Shown here: positions 50,991-59,634 of the stretch, piece after piece
Numbering within the stretch: position 1 is the stretch's first letter
Layout: the number at the start of each line of letters is the position of its first letter
Source: CAYZPW01 sp964480475
GTDB lineage: Bacteria; B130-G9
Assembly: GCA_964480475.1 (NCBI GenBank)
Contig: CAYZPW010000001.1
Span: 18,783-82,782, forward strand
DNA length: 64,000 nucleotides
Direction of reading: 5' to 3'
Notes under the pieces: model-generated
Seen by the model: the letters and a program-made list of their open reading frames with translations, nothing else
Database searches by the model: none
Told to the model about the DNA's origin: nothing
Program-made: the position numbers and the translations under genes

Positions 50991-52166
50991 GTGAGAACTG
51001 GATCGACTTCTAGAAGGAAAACGTCAAGACACGGCGCGATTCTCGCTCTATGCCTCGCCCTCCTGCTCCTGGCAGCGTTTGACGGCCATTGCGCTCAGGA
51101 CAACTTCACGTTCAACTACTTCCGCTATCGCGACGAGAACGACACGATAAACGCGGCATTCGCGTTCAGGCTCGATAAGCAGGTGTTCGAGAAGACCAAG
51201 CTGAAGCTCTCGTATCTACACTCCGATACCCGGTATTGGAAGGTCCCGCTGTGGGAGCCGGCCGTAAGGCATTACTCGCGCGGCGATCAGTATTCGCTTC
51301 AAGTCGAGCAGAAGACGATCAAGGACGGGAAGCTCGTGGTCGGATACGTTTTCACCGACCACGCCATAAGGCTCACGGAAGCCTATCTCATCCACGAGAT
51401 GGAGGAAAAAGCAAAATCTGACCCGGAAATAGGAGGGCTGCGAAAGCCGACGTCGAGCGCCTACAACATCTCCTACTCGCAGCCGTTCTTCGACCAGAAC
51501 ACGACGGTTGAGGCCTCATACTCACACACGGACGCTAACCTTACCCCATACTGGGAATACGACATCAACACGATGACGCATCTCGCCAACAGGACGACCT
51601 CATACACCAATGCGTTCACGCTGACCGTAACGCAGATATTCACACAATACACAACTTGCCAGCTGAGCGCCTCGTATGCGACGCAGTCTGCCCTTCCCGA
51701 GACATGGTCTTATTCTGCGAAGCTGCATCAGTATCTGCCGAGCAGAACGTCGATTCAGGTGTATTATCGTTACTCGCATGACAACGATTGCTTCTACACA
51801 AACACGGTCGAGGCGAAGGTATATCAGTATCTCACGGACGAGATAATTGTCGTGGCAAGATACCGCTGGCACACCGAGGATGACCCGAGCCTCAATGAGG
51901 AGCAGGAGTGGAAGCTCTGGCAGCAGCAGGAGTATGGCGAGGACCTCAGTGTCAGCCTGTTCCCGTCGGATTCGGTTACGATTGGCGGTGGCGTGATAGT
52001 CGATGTGCTCGGCCTGGCCGGCAACCCGGCGTGGCTTGGAGGCGATTATCTGGACAAGATCAATCTCGACGTTCGGTTCAACCGCTACCGGCACAACAGC
52101 AAGTTCGAGAAAGACCATTATCTCGATGCGGAGATGTATTCGGCGGGCCTGGGCTTTCTGTTCTGA
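50991..52166 (+). CDS. DUF3570 predicted outer-membrane beta-barrel
   Basis: A signal peptide (ILALCLALLLLAAFDGHCA) is followed by alternating aromatic/polar strands throughout (LKLSYLHSDTRYWKVPLWEP; SIQVYYRYSHDNDCFYTNTV), ending LDAEMYSAGLGFLF with a C-terminal Phe as in outer-membrane barrels. This is the DUF3570 pattern. The start is a GTG at 50991, since the longer frame crosses the DUF4266 gene. In this operon it may form an export channel or redox conduit together with the TlpA and DUF4266 products; this role is inferred. Confidence 0.87.
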   Translation: MRTGSTSRRKTSRHGAILALCLALLLLAAFDGHCAQDNFTFNYFRYRDENDTINAAFAFRLDKQVFEKTKLKLSYLHSDTRYWKVPLWEPAVRHYSRGDQYSLQVEQKTIKDGKLVVGYVFTDHAIRLTEAYLIHEMEEKAKSDPEIGGLRKPTSSAYNISYSQPFFDQNTTVEASYSHTDANLTPYWEYDINTMTHLANRTTSYTNAFTLTVTQIFTQYTTCQLSASYATQSALPETWSYSAKLHQYLPSRTSIQVYYRYSHDNDCFYTNTVEAKVYQYLTDEIIVVARYRWHTEDDPSLNEEQEWKLWQQQEYGEDLSVSLFPSDSVTIGGGVIVDVLGLAGNPAWLGGDYLDKINLDVRFNRYRHNSKFEKDHYLDAEMYSAGLGFLF

Positions 52167-52205
52167 GACGTGTTGCGCCAGCGCACCAGCCAGACATTGC
52201 GACCC

Positions 52206-53969
52206 TTATGGCTGTGGCTGGCCAGGCGCCCAGCTGGACGGTGCATCCTGTCTGGAATACAAGAAGAACCTGTATTTGCGGAACAGGTCGAACATACCCT
52301 TGCCTTCGTAGAGCGTGTAGTCGTCGTTGAGGACCTCGTGGTCCAGCAGCATGTTCTGGTAGTTGTGCTCGGTCCAGGTCTGTCCAGTTACGTCAAGCAA
52401 GAGCAGATAGTCGGGCTTGCGGCGGAAGATATACATGGGCTCGAACTTGGCGTGCGCCTTGCCTTTCAGCCGGGCGATGTAGCGGTCCGTCAAGCCGCGC
52501 ATGTCGATAACGCTGAGCCTCGAGTAGTAAGGAATCAATCCCGCCTCGCCAAGAGCCACCGTGGCATCGGGCCGAATCCGTTCGCGCATCATCTTCGCCA
52601 CGCGGTAGTATTCGCGGTTGAGAACGTCGCGGACCGCAAAGCCGGACGGTTTCTTAGCAACCAGCATTACGTCGGCCGTGTGATAGGCGAACAGACTGAC
52701 AATCGTGATGATCATCGCAGCGGACAGCCTCTGGCGCAGGATGCCACACCGCTCTGACACTCCGAATCTCTCCCACAACGTCAATGCCCCATGCTGAGCC
52801 ATCAGAACCAGCGCGGGCACTATCGGCATGAAGAGCCTGTAACTGCCCATCCAGTCCCCCCCGGAGTAAATGATGAACGCCGACATGGCAACCGTCTGCC
52901 ACAAAAGGAACCAATACCCCTCCCTGAACCCGCTCGAAGAGGACTGGGTGGTCTGTCCCTGGCCGGGCACGGGGCCTTTGCGCAACCTGCTATCAATTCC
53001 AACACTTAACACTTCACTTTGGACCTTCGACTTTCGACCCCGAGCGTGCATAAAGAGCGGAAGCAGACATAACAGCAGAAATGGGCCGAGAATCGTCGAA
53101 ACGCCGAAGCCGAAATACTCCAGGCCGCCCCAGAACTGCGCCTGGCCTCCGCCGGTCGTCTTCGCGTAGAAGGTGTTAGGGAAAATGTCTCCGTAATAGA
53201 TGTATCGCCACACGATGAACCCCGCGAACGGCACGGAGTATGTCGCGGCGCCAGGCAGCAGAGCTCTGACCTTGTGCCGGCGTCGGATCAGGTAGATAAG
53301 CGTTGTCAGAAAGGCTGCCGCGAAAAGTATCGGTATCTCCGGTCGGGTGAGCGATGCGAGCAGGAAGAAGAACGCGGACAGGCCGAAAAGCGCCGCTGGG
53401 GTGGCTTTGCCGTTTTCCCGACTGAGAAGCACTCGCATATTGAGGTATTGCCCCGTTGCGACCAGGAGCGCGCAGAAACTGGTCTCAAGTCCTCCGACGG
53501 TCCAGGCGACGAACTGCGGCGACGTGCAGAGCAGAATTGGCGCAAGACAGGCGAGCAAGATCGGGCTGCTGCTGTTTTTTCTGTTCAATCGGGTAGCTTT
53601 ATAGACCACGATGACGCATAGAAGGCCGGACAGAAGGCCGACCGCCTTCGACCAGACAAGCAAGCCGTGCGGGAAGCCAGTCAGGCCGCTCAAGACAAGG
53701 AGCGAGAGTATCTGAGCGAAGAGGAAGTTGGAGTAGCCCTCGACTCGTTCACCGGTATTGAAGACGAGGCCTTCACCGGTTGCTTGGTTCTCGGCGTAGC
53801 GGAATGTGATGAACGCGTCGTCGGTCGAGGCGTTGACGAGGTGCAGCGCCATCAGTGCGAATAGAAACATGAGAAGCGCAAGGAGCGCTGCGCGGCACCG
53901 CGGCGCCTCGTGGAGCAAGGATGAAGGCGGAAGGATGAAGGATGAGTCATTCATTAGAGCGCATTTCAT
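52206..53969 (-). CDS. Membrane glycosyltransferase-like protein with repeat-derived N-terminus and loop
   Basis: The protein (587 residues) has about ten membrane helices. NASTDDAFITFRYAENQATG in the first loop is the GT-C/PMT-like Asp motif, followed by GEGLVFNTGERVEGYSNFLF, typical of a large family of predicted lipid-sugar transferases. Two parts are repeat-encoded. The N-terminal DSSFILPPSSLLHEAP comes from a TCATCCTTCATCCTT tract, and the cytoplasmic loop KSKVQSEVLSVGIDSRLRKG (about 310-345) comes from a TCGAAAGTCGAAGG-type tract. The start is uncertain because of the repeat. It is convergent with the DUF3570 gene. Confidence 0.82.
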   Translation of the reverse strand: MKCALMNDSSFILPPSSLLHEAPRCRAALLALLMFLFALMALHLVNASTDDAFITFRYAENQATGEGLVFNTGERVEGYSNFLFAQILSLLVLSGLTGFPHGLLVWSKAVGLLSGLLCVIVVYKATRLNRKNSSSPILLACLAPILLCTSPQFVAWTVGGLETSFCALLVATGQYLNMRVLLSRENGKATPAALFGLSAFFFLLASLTRPEIPILFAAAFLTTLIYLIRRRHKVRALLPGAATYSVPFAGFIVWRYIYYGDIFPNTFYAKTTGGGQAQFWGGLEYFGFGVSTILGPFLLLCLLPLFMHARGRKSKVQSEVLSVGIDSRLRKGPVPGQGQTTQSSSSGFREGYWFLLWQTVAMSAFIIYSGGDWMGSYRLFMPIVPALVLMAQHGALTLWERFGVSERCGILRQRLSAAMIITIVSLFAYHTADVMLVAKKPSGFAVRDVLNREYYRVAKMMRERIRPDATVALGEAGLIPYYSRLSVIDMRGLTDRYIARLKGKAHAKFEPMYIFRRKPDYLLLLDVTGQTWTEHNYQNMLLDHEVLNDDYTLYEGKGMFDLFRKYRFFLYSRQDAPSSWAPGQPQP

Positions 53970-54012
53970 CCTTCATCCTTCCTTTGTGCCTTTGTGCCTT
54001 TGTGGTTCTCCC
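53926..54012. repeat. GGAAGGATGAAGGATGA and TTTGTGCC tracts at a gene start
   Basis: GGAAGGATGAAGGATGA is followed by CATTTCATCCTTCATCCTTC and by a triple TTTGTGCC ending TTTGTGGTTCTCCCC. On the minus strand this is ACCACAAAGGCACAAAGG, a variant of the ACCACGAATGAACACG family. The tracts form the start region of the glycosyltransferase gene and the gap to map. Confidence 0.7.
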
Positions 54013-54804
54013 CTACGGCGTCGCAAAGAAGTCTCGGTCGGATTCGTGCAGCGTCAGGATTCTCGGACCTTGCGAGGTTATCGCGATTGCGTGCTCGAAC
54101 TGTGCGGAGAGGCGGCCATCGGCGGTCACGGCTGTCCATTGGTCACTTTTGACCTTCAACCTGTAGGTTCCCTCATTGATCATCGGTTCCAGACAGAAGA
54201 CCATCCCCTCCTGGATTGGCGCCCCGTGGCCCTTTCGGCCATAGTGCGGGACCTGCGGGTCCTCGTGCAGCGACCGCCCAAGCCCGTGCCCGACGAAGTC
54301 CCGAACAACTGAGAAACCGTGGGATTCAACGTAGCTCTGAATGGCATATCCGATGTCGCCCAGCCTGTTGCCCGGCCTTGCCGCCTCGATCGCGAGCTTG
54401 AGAGACATCTTGGTCACATCAAAGAGCCGTTTAGCTCTTGCCGTCGGCGTTCCCACTAGAATCGATATGGCTGTATCACCGTGGAAACCGTCCTTCAGGA
54501 CGCCGATGTCTAACTTCAACAGGTCGCCGGACTTCAGCTTGCGGTCGGAGGGTATCCCGTGGACTATCTCCTCATTGATGCTCGTCGTGATGGAGCCCGG
54601 GAAAGGCGGAAGCCCAGCGAGCGAATAGCCCTTGAAGGAAGGTCTAGCGCCGCTTTTCAGGATGAGCTCCTCGGCCATCACGTCGAGTTCCTGGGTCGTG
54701 ACGCCTGGCCTTGACGCAAGCCTCAGCTGATACAGGACTTCGGCAGCGATCTGGCACGAACGCTCGATGGCCTCTATTTCTCGGGCGCTTTTGAGATCGA
54801 TCAT
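54013..54804 (-). CDS. map: Methionine aminopeptidase, type I
   Basis: Map removes N-terminal Met from nascent proteins. The 263-residue pita-bread fold shows all five metal ligands: KLDIGV (Asp), FHGDTA (Asp), FVGHGLGRSLHEDPQVPHYG (His), FCLEPM (Glu) and QFEHAIA (Glu), plus the substrate His in EEIVHGIPS. No N-terminal SH3-binding extension is present. It follows the primase-helicase gene by 23 bases on the same strand, an unusual neighbour. Confidence 0.97.
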   Translation of the reverse strand: MIDLKSAREIEAIERSCQIAAEVLYQLRLASRPGVTTQELDVMAEELILKSGARPSFKGYSLAGLPPFPGSITTSINEEIVHGIPSDRKLKSGDLLKLDIGVLKDGFHGDTAISILVGTPTARAKRLFDVTKMSLKLAIEAARPGNRLGDIGYAIQSYVESHGFSVVRDFVGHGLGRSLHEDPQVPHYGRKGHGAPIQEGMVFCLEPMINEGTYRLKVKSDQWTAVTADGRLSAQFEHAIAITSQGPRILTLHESDRDFFATP

Positions 54805-54827
54805 CTGGCGGCGATGGCGGCTCCCGG

Positions 54828-57203
54828 CTACTCTCTGATATCGACGAGCCGGCGGTATTGGGCGTCGAAACCAACCTCGAGGGATGAACTCGGCCTCTTG
54901 GCAACTGAGTTCTTCTGAATCGTTACCATGAGCCTGTCGATCAGGTGTCTGCTTGCACTCCTCTCCCCTGTCGCGGAATACGGTTGATGATGCAGGCTGA
55001 GTATGATGCTGGCATAAGGCTCAACCCGCAGCGAAACCGAAAGCGGCGCCTCGGCCAGGTCCCCGCCCTCGGAGCGGATGTGTTCGACCCAGGGGGTGTT
55101 CGTCACGAGCAGCGGAGCGTTGACGCGCCTGGCAGCGTCCAATAGGTCTCTGGCGACCGAGCCGAGCTGCGTCTCGTTCTCAATCGGTGAGGTCTTATCC
55201 CACGCCAACATCCCGAGACTATCGACCACCACAAGGCCGATTCGAACATTCCCGGACATCATCTGGCAAATCTCCTGGATGTCCGAGGCGCAGTAACGGG
55301 AGTGAAATGGCTCCTCTATCACGACAAGCTTGTCCCTGTATTTCGTGAACTCCTCCGCCGCATTCAGGTATTTCTGATAGTTGCTTGCCCCAGCCTCGAG
55401 CTGCTTCTCTACAATCTGGTTGTGAGGTATCTCAAACTCATTTGCAATCAGCATGTTGAAGACAGTCATTCGCTGGTTCTCAAAGCTGAAGAATAGTATG
55501 GAGTCCTCGTGGTTACGAAGAGTGTGTGAGATAACTTGGGCGCAGAAAGTGGTTTTTCCTGAACCAGGCAATCCGGAGACTAGTGTCATCTCGGCGGGGC
55601 GGAGAGAGACGTATTCGTCCAGGGTGGCTACGCCCGTCTTAAGACCCGGCCTTGACGCCTCATACGCATCAACAACGTCGCGCGGGTTGTAGAACGAGCG
55701 CATGAGCTCGTCTTCCGAAACACTGATGACCGCGACCTCCTCGAGGTCCTCGGTGCTGACCGACCAGGAGAACCCCATCTCGAGATCGTCCTTTCGCTTC
55801 GTCTCCATCTGCTCGATAACGTTGCGCGCAAGAGAATCGGGACTCTCAGTGGGTGCGGTCTTCTTGAGCTGTTCCAGCACGATGCACCAGAAGTGCGGGT
55901 CCCACTTCATCTTGTCGCCGATCTCGTAAACAAACTCCTTCGCATCCTCCGAGGCAAGCTCCAGACTGGCTTTCGCTGCGGCCTTCCTGGCCTCGGCAAC
56001 GCTGCTGTCTTTGGAGAGATCGTAAGTTGAGCTGAGCTCCTTGCCGAGCCACCGCCCGATCGAATAGAGCCCGGAATGACTCGCCATACACTTGTCGAAA
56101 TGGTCGAAGCCTCGCGTCTGAATGAGGTCCCTTAGGTCCTCTACACCCTCCGGCAACGCCATCACATCGGCCTTGACGCCGAGCTCGCAGATAATCGACG
56201 CGAAATCCGCCGTCAATTCCCTCCCACCAGCGGTCAATGGGGTTATGAAAATGAAGTGCTCCGCCCCGAGCCTCTGAAGCGATTGGAGCTTCTCCTTAGT
56301 AGGTCTCAGCCCCACGCCCAGGGAGACCATCTGCTTGAATATCTTGAACGTCCTGTTGCTCTCGTGTTGTATCGAGATTGCATCCACCTCCGAGGCTGCG
56401 ACCCAAGCACTCCGCTCGCTTGCGATCATCGGCGTCGCCTGCTCCAAGCCAAACAGCGACATGCTCTGTAGGTCCTCGCTGAAGCCAGGCATTACCATTC
56501 TGTTCTCAGGATTGGCTGGTTCTGTGCCGATGAAGCCGGTGATGTTGCCCTGAGCGTCGCCATAGCCAAAAAGAAATTGATAACTCGACTCGAGCTCGTC
56601 CGAAATAACACCAGCAGCCTCGACGAAATCACGCCGAATGTCCATCTTCTTAAGGTACTGGTGGATCTCGTCGCCGGTCGTATAGATGCCCAGTGGGAAC
56701 GCCATAAGCGCTCGCTCCGTCATTCCCACCTTCTTGAAATAACCCTTCGCAGCGCTCGCGACCGGAGAACTGCTCCGCTGAAACGCCTTTGAGAAGTAGT
56801 GGCCCAGCACCCCGAAAACCGTGAGCTTCTTCCAGGTAGTTTCCATTTCCTCCCAGTCACTCTGCGACATTCCAAGGTCGGAAGCCTCAATACCAGCCTT
56901 CTGGGCTAAAAGCGCAACGCCGTCCTGCAAAGAGCCCGTCTTCTTGACAGCCGTCGTCAGCCAGTTGCCGCGATATCCGCACATCCTGCACGAACCGCCA
57001 GGCCAGGCCTTTGGAAGAACGAAACTCTGACGAGCTCCTTCATGCTTCGGATTAGGACACGTCGTTACGTATGACGTCTCGCCCTCTTTGAACCGCTTCA
57101 GCGGCGAAATGCCCTCAGGCCCCCACACGGCCTCGTGTGAGAGATTGCCAAATATCTTCTCTGTAACTGTGTAATAGACGTTTCTGCCGGCATCCTTAGT
57201 CAT
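54828..57203 (-). CDS. Primase-helicase-like protein (T7 gp4/Twinkle architecture) with altered TOPRIM
   Basis: 791 residues in three parts. (1) A CHC2-type zinc finger: TTCPNPKHEGARQSF (about 46-60), then GGSCRMCGYRGNW (about 71-83). (2) A TOPRIM-like region (about 215-370): the Glu motif appears as AASEVDAISIQ, but the DxD position reads ITPLTAGGREL, so both acids are missing; MALPEGVEDLRDLIQTRGF follows as in primases. (3) A DnaB-type RecA domain: Walker A SGLPGSGKTTF (about 545) and Walker B IGLVVVDSLGML (about 663). It probably unwinds DNA or translocates on it, with primer synthesis lost or changed. Such fusions are mostly phage, plasmid or organelle proteins, yet it adjoins map. No phage genes are nearby. 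Confidence 0.85.
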   Translation of the reverse strand: MTKDAGRNVYYTVTEKIFGNLSHEAVWGPEGISPLKRFKEGETSYVTTCPNPKHEGARQSFVLPKAWPGGSCRMCGYRGNWLTTAVKKTGSLQDGVALLAQKAGIEASDLGMSQSDWEEMETTWKKLTVFGVLGHYFSKAFQRSSSPVASAAKGYFKKVGMTERALMAFPLGIYTTGDEIHQYLKKMDIRRDFVEAAGVISDELESSYQFLFGYGDAQGNITGFIGTEPANPENRMVMPGFSEDLQSMSLFGLEQATPMIASERSAWVAASEVDAISIQHESNRTFKIFKQMVSLGVGLRPTKEKLQSLQRLGAEHFIFITPLTAGGRELTADFASIICELGVKADVMALPEGVEDLRDLIQTRGFDHFDKCMASHSGLYSIGRWLGKELSSTYDLSKDSSVAEARKAAAKASLELASEDAKEFVYEIGDKMKWDPHFWCIVLEQLKKTAPTESPDSLARNVIEQMETKRKDDLEMGFSWSVSTEDLEEVAVISVSEDELMRSFYNPRDVVDAYEASRPGLKTGVATLDEYVSLRPAEMTLVSGLPGSGKTTFCAQVISHTLRNHEDSILFFSFENQRMTVFNMLIANEFEIPHNQIVEKQLEAGASNYQKYLNAAEEFTKYRDKLVVIEEPFHSRYCASDIQEICQMMSGNVRIGLVVVDSLGMLAWDKTSPIENETQLGSVARDLLDAARRVNAPLLVTNTPWVEHIRSEGGDLAEAPLSVSLRVEPYASIILSLHHQPYSATGERSASRHLIDRLMVTIQKNSVAKRPSSSLEVGFDAQYRRLVDIRE

Positions 57204-57295
57204 GTATCTCTCCCTAGTGGATTCGCAATTCTTGACATGGTCCAGTCATACATTCACTAAAGTATCTCTACGATATTTGGGGCCGCCCATCGAGT

Positions 57296-57445
57296 CAAGC
57301 GAATCGAGGTGAGGAGTTTCCCCATTGGGGAAACGGGGGAAAAGGAAAAAAGGGAAAAAGGCGAAAAGGGAAAAAAGGAGCCGACTCCGCCATAGTTCGC
57401 CGCGCGGCGAACGCGCCATACGGCCAACTGCCAACTGTCAACTCT
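57296..57445. repeat. Composite repeat: GTTTCCCCATTGGGGAAAC block plus purine run and two other units
   Basis: GAGGAGTTTCCCCATTGGGG opens the block (palindromic GTTTCCCCATTGGGGAAAC), followed by about 50 bases of GGGAAAAAGG-type purines. Next come the palindrome TTCGCCGCGCGGCGAA and CGGCCAACTGCCAACTGTCA. The last unit also occurs inside the GT4 gene. The first unit is inverted relative to the copies at about 11815 and 59510. The remainder of this 322-base gap is empty. Confidence 0.8.
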
Positions 57446-57525
57446 GCCTCCTTCCGTTTATGGCCGGGAGTCTTCTTCTCGCACATCCCCGTGTCGTGGA
57501 GACTGCTCAGGACGATCTTCTAGGG

Positions 57526-59202
57526 TCAGTCAGGCACGACCACGACCTGGGTTGAGGCGAGGGATACAAGATCGCCAGCGTAGTGGTCGATGAGGGCCAT
57601 GTAGATGGTGTATGTGCCAGTCGGGATGTTCTCCGGGACGTGAAGTGAGACAGTGTAGTCGCCCCCGAACTGCCCCACAATCGGCGCCGTTCGCATCCAG
57701 GGTGACGGGGTCTGCGTCCAGCCGTCGTCCGAGAGGTAGAAGAGCTGGTCGCCATAAGCAGCCGCCAGATAGATGTCCGCGAGCATCATCACACCATGGG
57801 AGCTCAATATGACCTCAAGCGCCAAATCCTCGCCCGCTGTCACAAATCGAATCAGGGGTGGGAACTCGACGTAAGGGTCGCGCCCGATCTTGCGGCCATA
57901 ATGGAGACCCATGTCTAACACGCCGGTGTCTGGCTGATGGTCGGTCCTTGTCGTCAGCCCCGCAACAGTGCTCTCCGAGGCCAGGATAGAGCCTGCGTCA
58001 ACGCACAGCGATGTCGTGGCCTGACCGGAATCGACGTGACTCAAGTAATGCTCACCCAGGGCGCCAGTCGCAAACAGGGGGTTCGTTTCTATGTTACCAG
58101 GTCCTTCGACGTTCCAATTAGCGCAGGTATGGTGGGAGGAGATGGCGGGCGGTGTGCCAGAAATGACGGAGGGAGACGAGGCGATCAGGATCGAATCCGA
58201 ACAGACAATTGTTAGCTGTGCCTCGTCTTGAATATCGGAATCAACCACTATCGGAACAACAGAACTAGAGCTCTGCACGTTTACTGTGCACTCAGCTTCC
58301 CCGGAGAGCTTGGCCTTGATCAGACGGTCGATCTCAGTTCTGCTGTTGAAGACGAGGCAGTTTGAGATCGCCACATCACAGTGAGTACCGCCATCACCTT
58401 CGATGCTGAGGAAGTCCGTAGGCGAGAACACGAAGTCTCCCCCGGGCCAAAACGTGCCCACGCAATTGGACAGTCTAGCCTCGCAACTGGAGCCCAGTCC
58501 CTGACCATCGGATTGTCTAATACGGAGACATGGGGAATGGCCGCGACGGTTATCCGGCCAATCGAACCACGTGTTACATACGTTGATCTCCGTCCGAAGT
58601 CCTGATACGTCAACTCCAATATGTGCACCCGCAACAAGCCCGAAACGGCAATCTGTGACACTGAGGACTAGCGCTGGGGGCGCGCATGGCTCATCGCCGT
58701 TGAGAACGCCCAATTCAACACTTAGTCCATAATAAAAGAATCTACAATTATCGAGATCAATGTTTATATCACGTGAAATATCCCCATGAATCCATACGTC
58801 AACTAGGCCGATATCGGACAACGCTATTGTGGTGCCGGTCGGGTCCATTCCGATTATATAATTGAGATTTGCACAACGGACAGAACCGCGAATAGAAGTC
58901 CATGGTGGTAGGGAGAGATAGCCGTACATATTACCCATATACGGGTCCCAATAGACATCTCCGTATTCGCCGGGCGCCACGTTGATCATTGCTGGGTCTG
59001 CCTCTGTGGATTCGACAGCCTCAGCTGTATATTCCATCGTCTCCCAGGCTTCCTCCCACGATAGGCCGGAGTTGTCATCGCTGCCGTTGTTGCAGTCAAC
59101 GTAGTAATCCCGTGCGAGCAGCACTGCCGCCGCCGCAAAGACGCAAACAAGAACTGCTGTAACTACGGTAGTTGTCAGGGCAAGGCGTGTCGCCATTGTC
59201 AT
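57526..59202 (-). CDS. Secreted right-handed beta-helix protein with shared C-terminal module
   Basis: The protein has about 558 residues. A signal peptide/anchor (LALTTTVVTAVLVCVFAAAA) leads into YYVDCNNGSDDNSGLSWEEA, then WETMEYTAEAV and INVAPGEYGDV, the start of a parallel beta-helix of the pectin-lyase-like class. Irregular coils follow (DCRFGLVAGAHIGVDVSGLR; DVAISNCLVFNSRTEID). The C-terminal about 100 residues (MMLADIYLAAAYGDQLFYLS; IPTGTYTIYMALIDHYAG) match the last domain of the 1778-residue protein. The ATG at 59202 has AAGGGGA close by. No catalytic residues are evident; it is perhaps glycan-binding. Confidence 0.82.
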   Translation of the reverse strand: MTMATRLALTTTVVTAVLVCVFAAAAVLLARDYYVDCNNGSDDNSGLSWEEAWETMEYTAEAVESTEADPAMINVAPGEYGDVYWDPYMGNMYGYLSLPPWTSIRGSVRCANLNYIIGMDPTGTTIALSDIGLVDVWIHGDISRDINIDLDNCRFFYYGLSVELGVLNGDEPCAPPALVLSVTDCRFGLVAGAHIGVDVSGLRTEINVCNTWFDWPDNRRGHSPCLRIRQSDGQGLGSSCEARLSNCVGTFWPGGDFVFSPTDFLSIEGDGGTHCDVAISNCLVFNSRTEIDRLIKAKLSGEAECTVNVQSSSSVVPIVVDSDIQDEAQLTIVCSDSILIASSPSVISGTPPAISSHHTCANWNVEGPGNIETNPLFATGALGEHYLSHVDSGQATTSLCVDAGSILASESTVAGLTTRTDHQPDTGVLDMGLHYGRKIGRDPYVEFPPLIRFVTAGEDLALEVILSSHGVMMLADIYLAAAYGDQLFYLSDDGWTQTPSPWMRTAPIVGQFGGDYTVSLHVPENIPTGTYTIYMALIDHYAGDLVSLASTQVVVVPD

Positions 59203-59302
59203 TCCCCTTCCAATTCCTCGAGTTACCGGAACGAGCCAAACACACAAGGCTCAAACAGGACAGTATCACACCTCATTCTCGATTCAAATCTAAGACTGGT
59301 GG

Positions 59303-59528
59303 AGTTTCCGCTAGACTGAAGCTCCAATCACTGAGTCATCATGTATATGGCCGCATTAAGAGCACTTACGATGCGAGATACGTCTGTCTGCGAAAAGCGG
59401 CCCTGCGATGCCCTGTCTCGGATTCGCCGTGGACAGGACTGAGCCTTTCTGGTTACTATTAGTCTCTTCCTTTTCGCCCCTTCCCCTTTTTTCCCTTTCG
59501 CCCGTTTCCCCAACGGGGAAACTCCTCT
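59303..59528 (+). repeat. Long dispersed repeat, copy 2
   Basis: Same order and orientation as 11608-11834: CTGAAGCTCCAATCACTGAG, CGCATTAAGAGCACTTACGA, GAGATACGTCTGTCTGCG, GGACAGGACTGAG, a pyrimidine run, then GTTTCCCCAACGGGGAAACT. The rest of the 432-base gap before lon holds no gene that I recognise. Confidence 0.8.
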
Positions 59529-59634
59529 AAGACTGGTGGGTCAGGCTTTCGATAAGGCTTATATCGGTGCGTTGTTGACTTGGGAGGCGATGCGGTGGCA
59601 AGATTGGCGGAGTTGAGACAAAGAGGGGCTTTGG

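Noticed and set aside
54828..57203. Prophage origin of the primase-helicase region
   Set aside because: The flanking genes (map, a glycosyltransferase, lon, nadA) are housekeeping or envelope genes. No capsid, terminase or integrase was seen, so a prophage is unsupported in this window.
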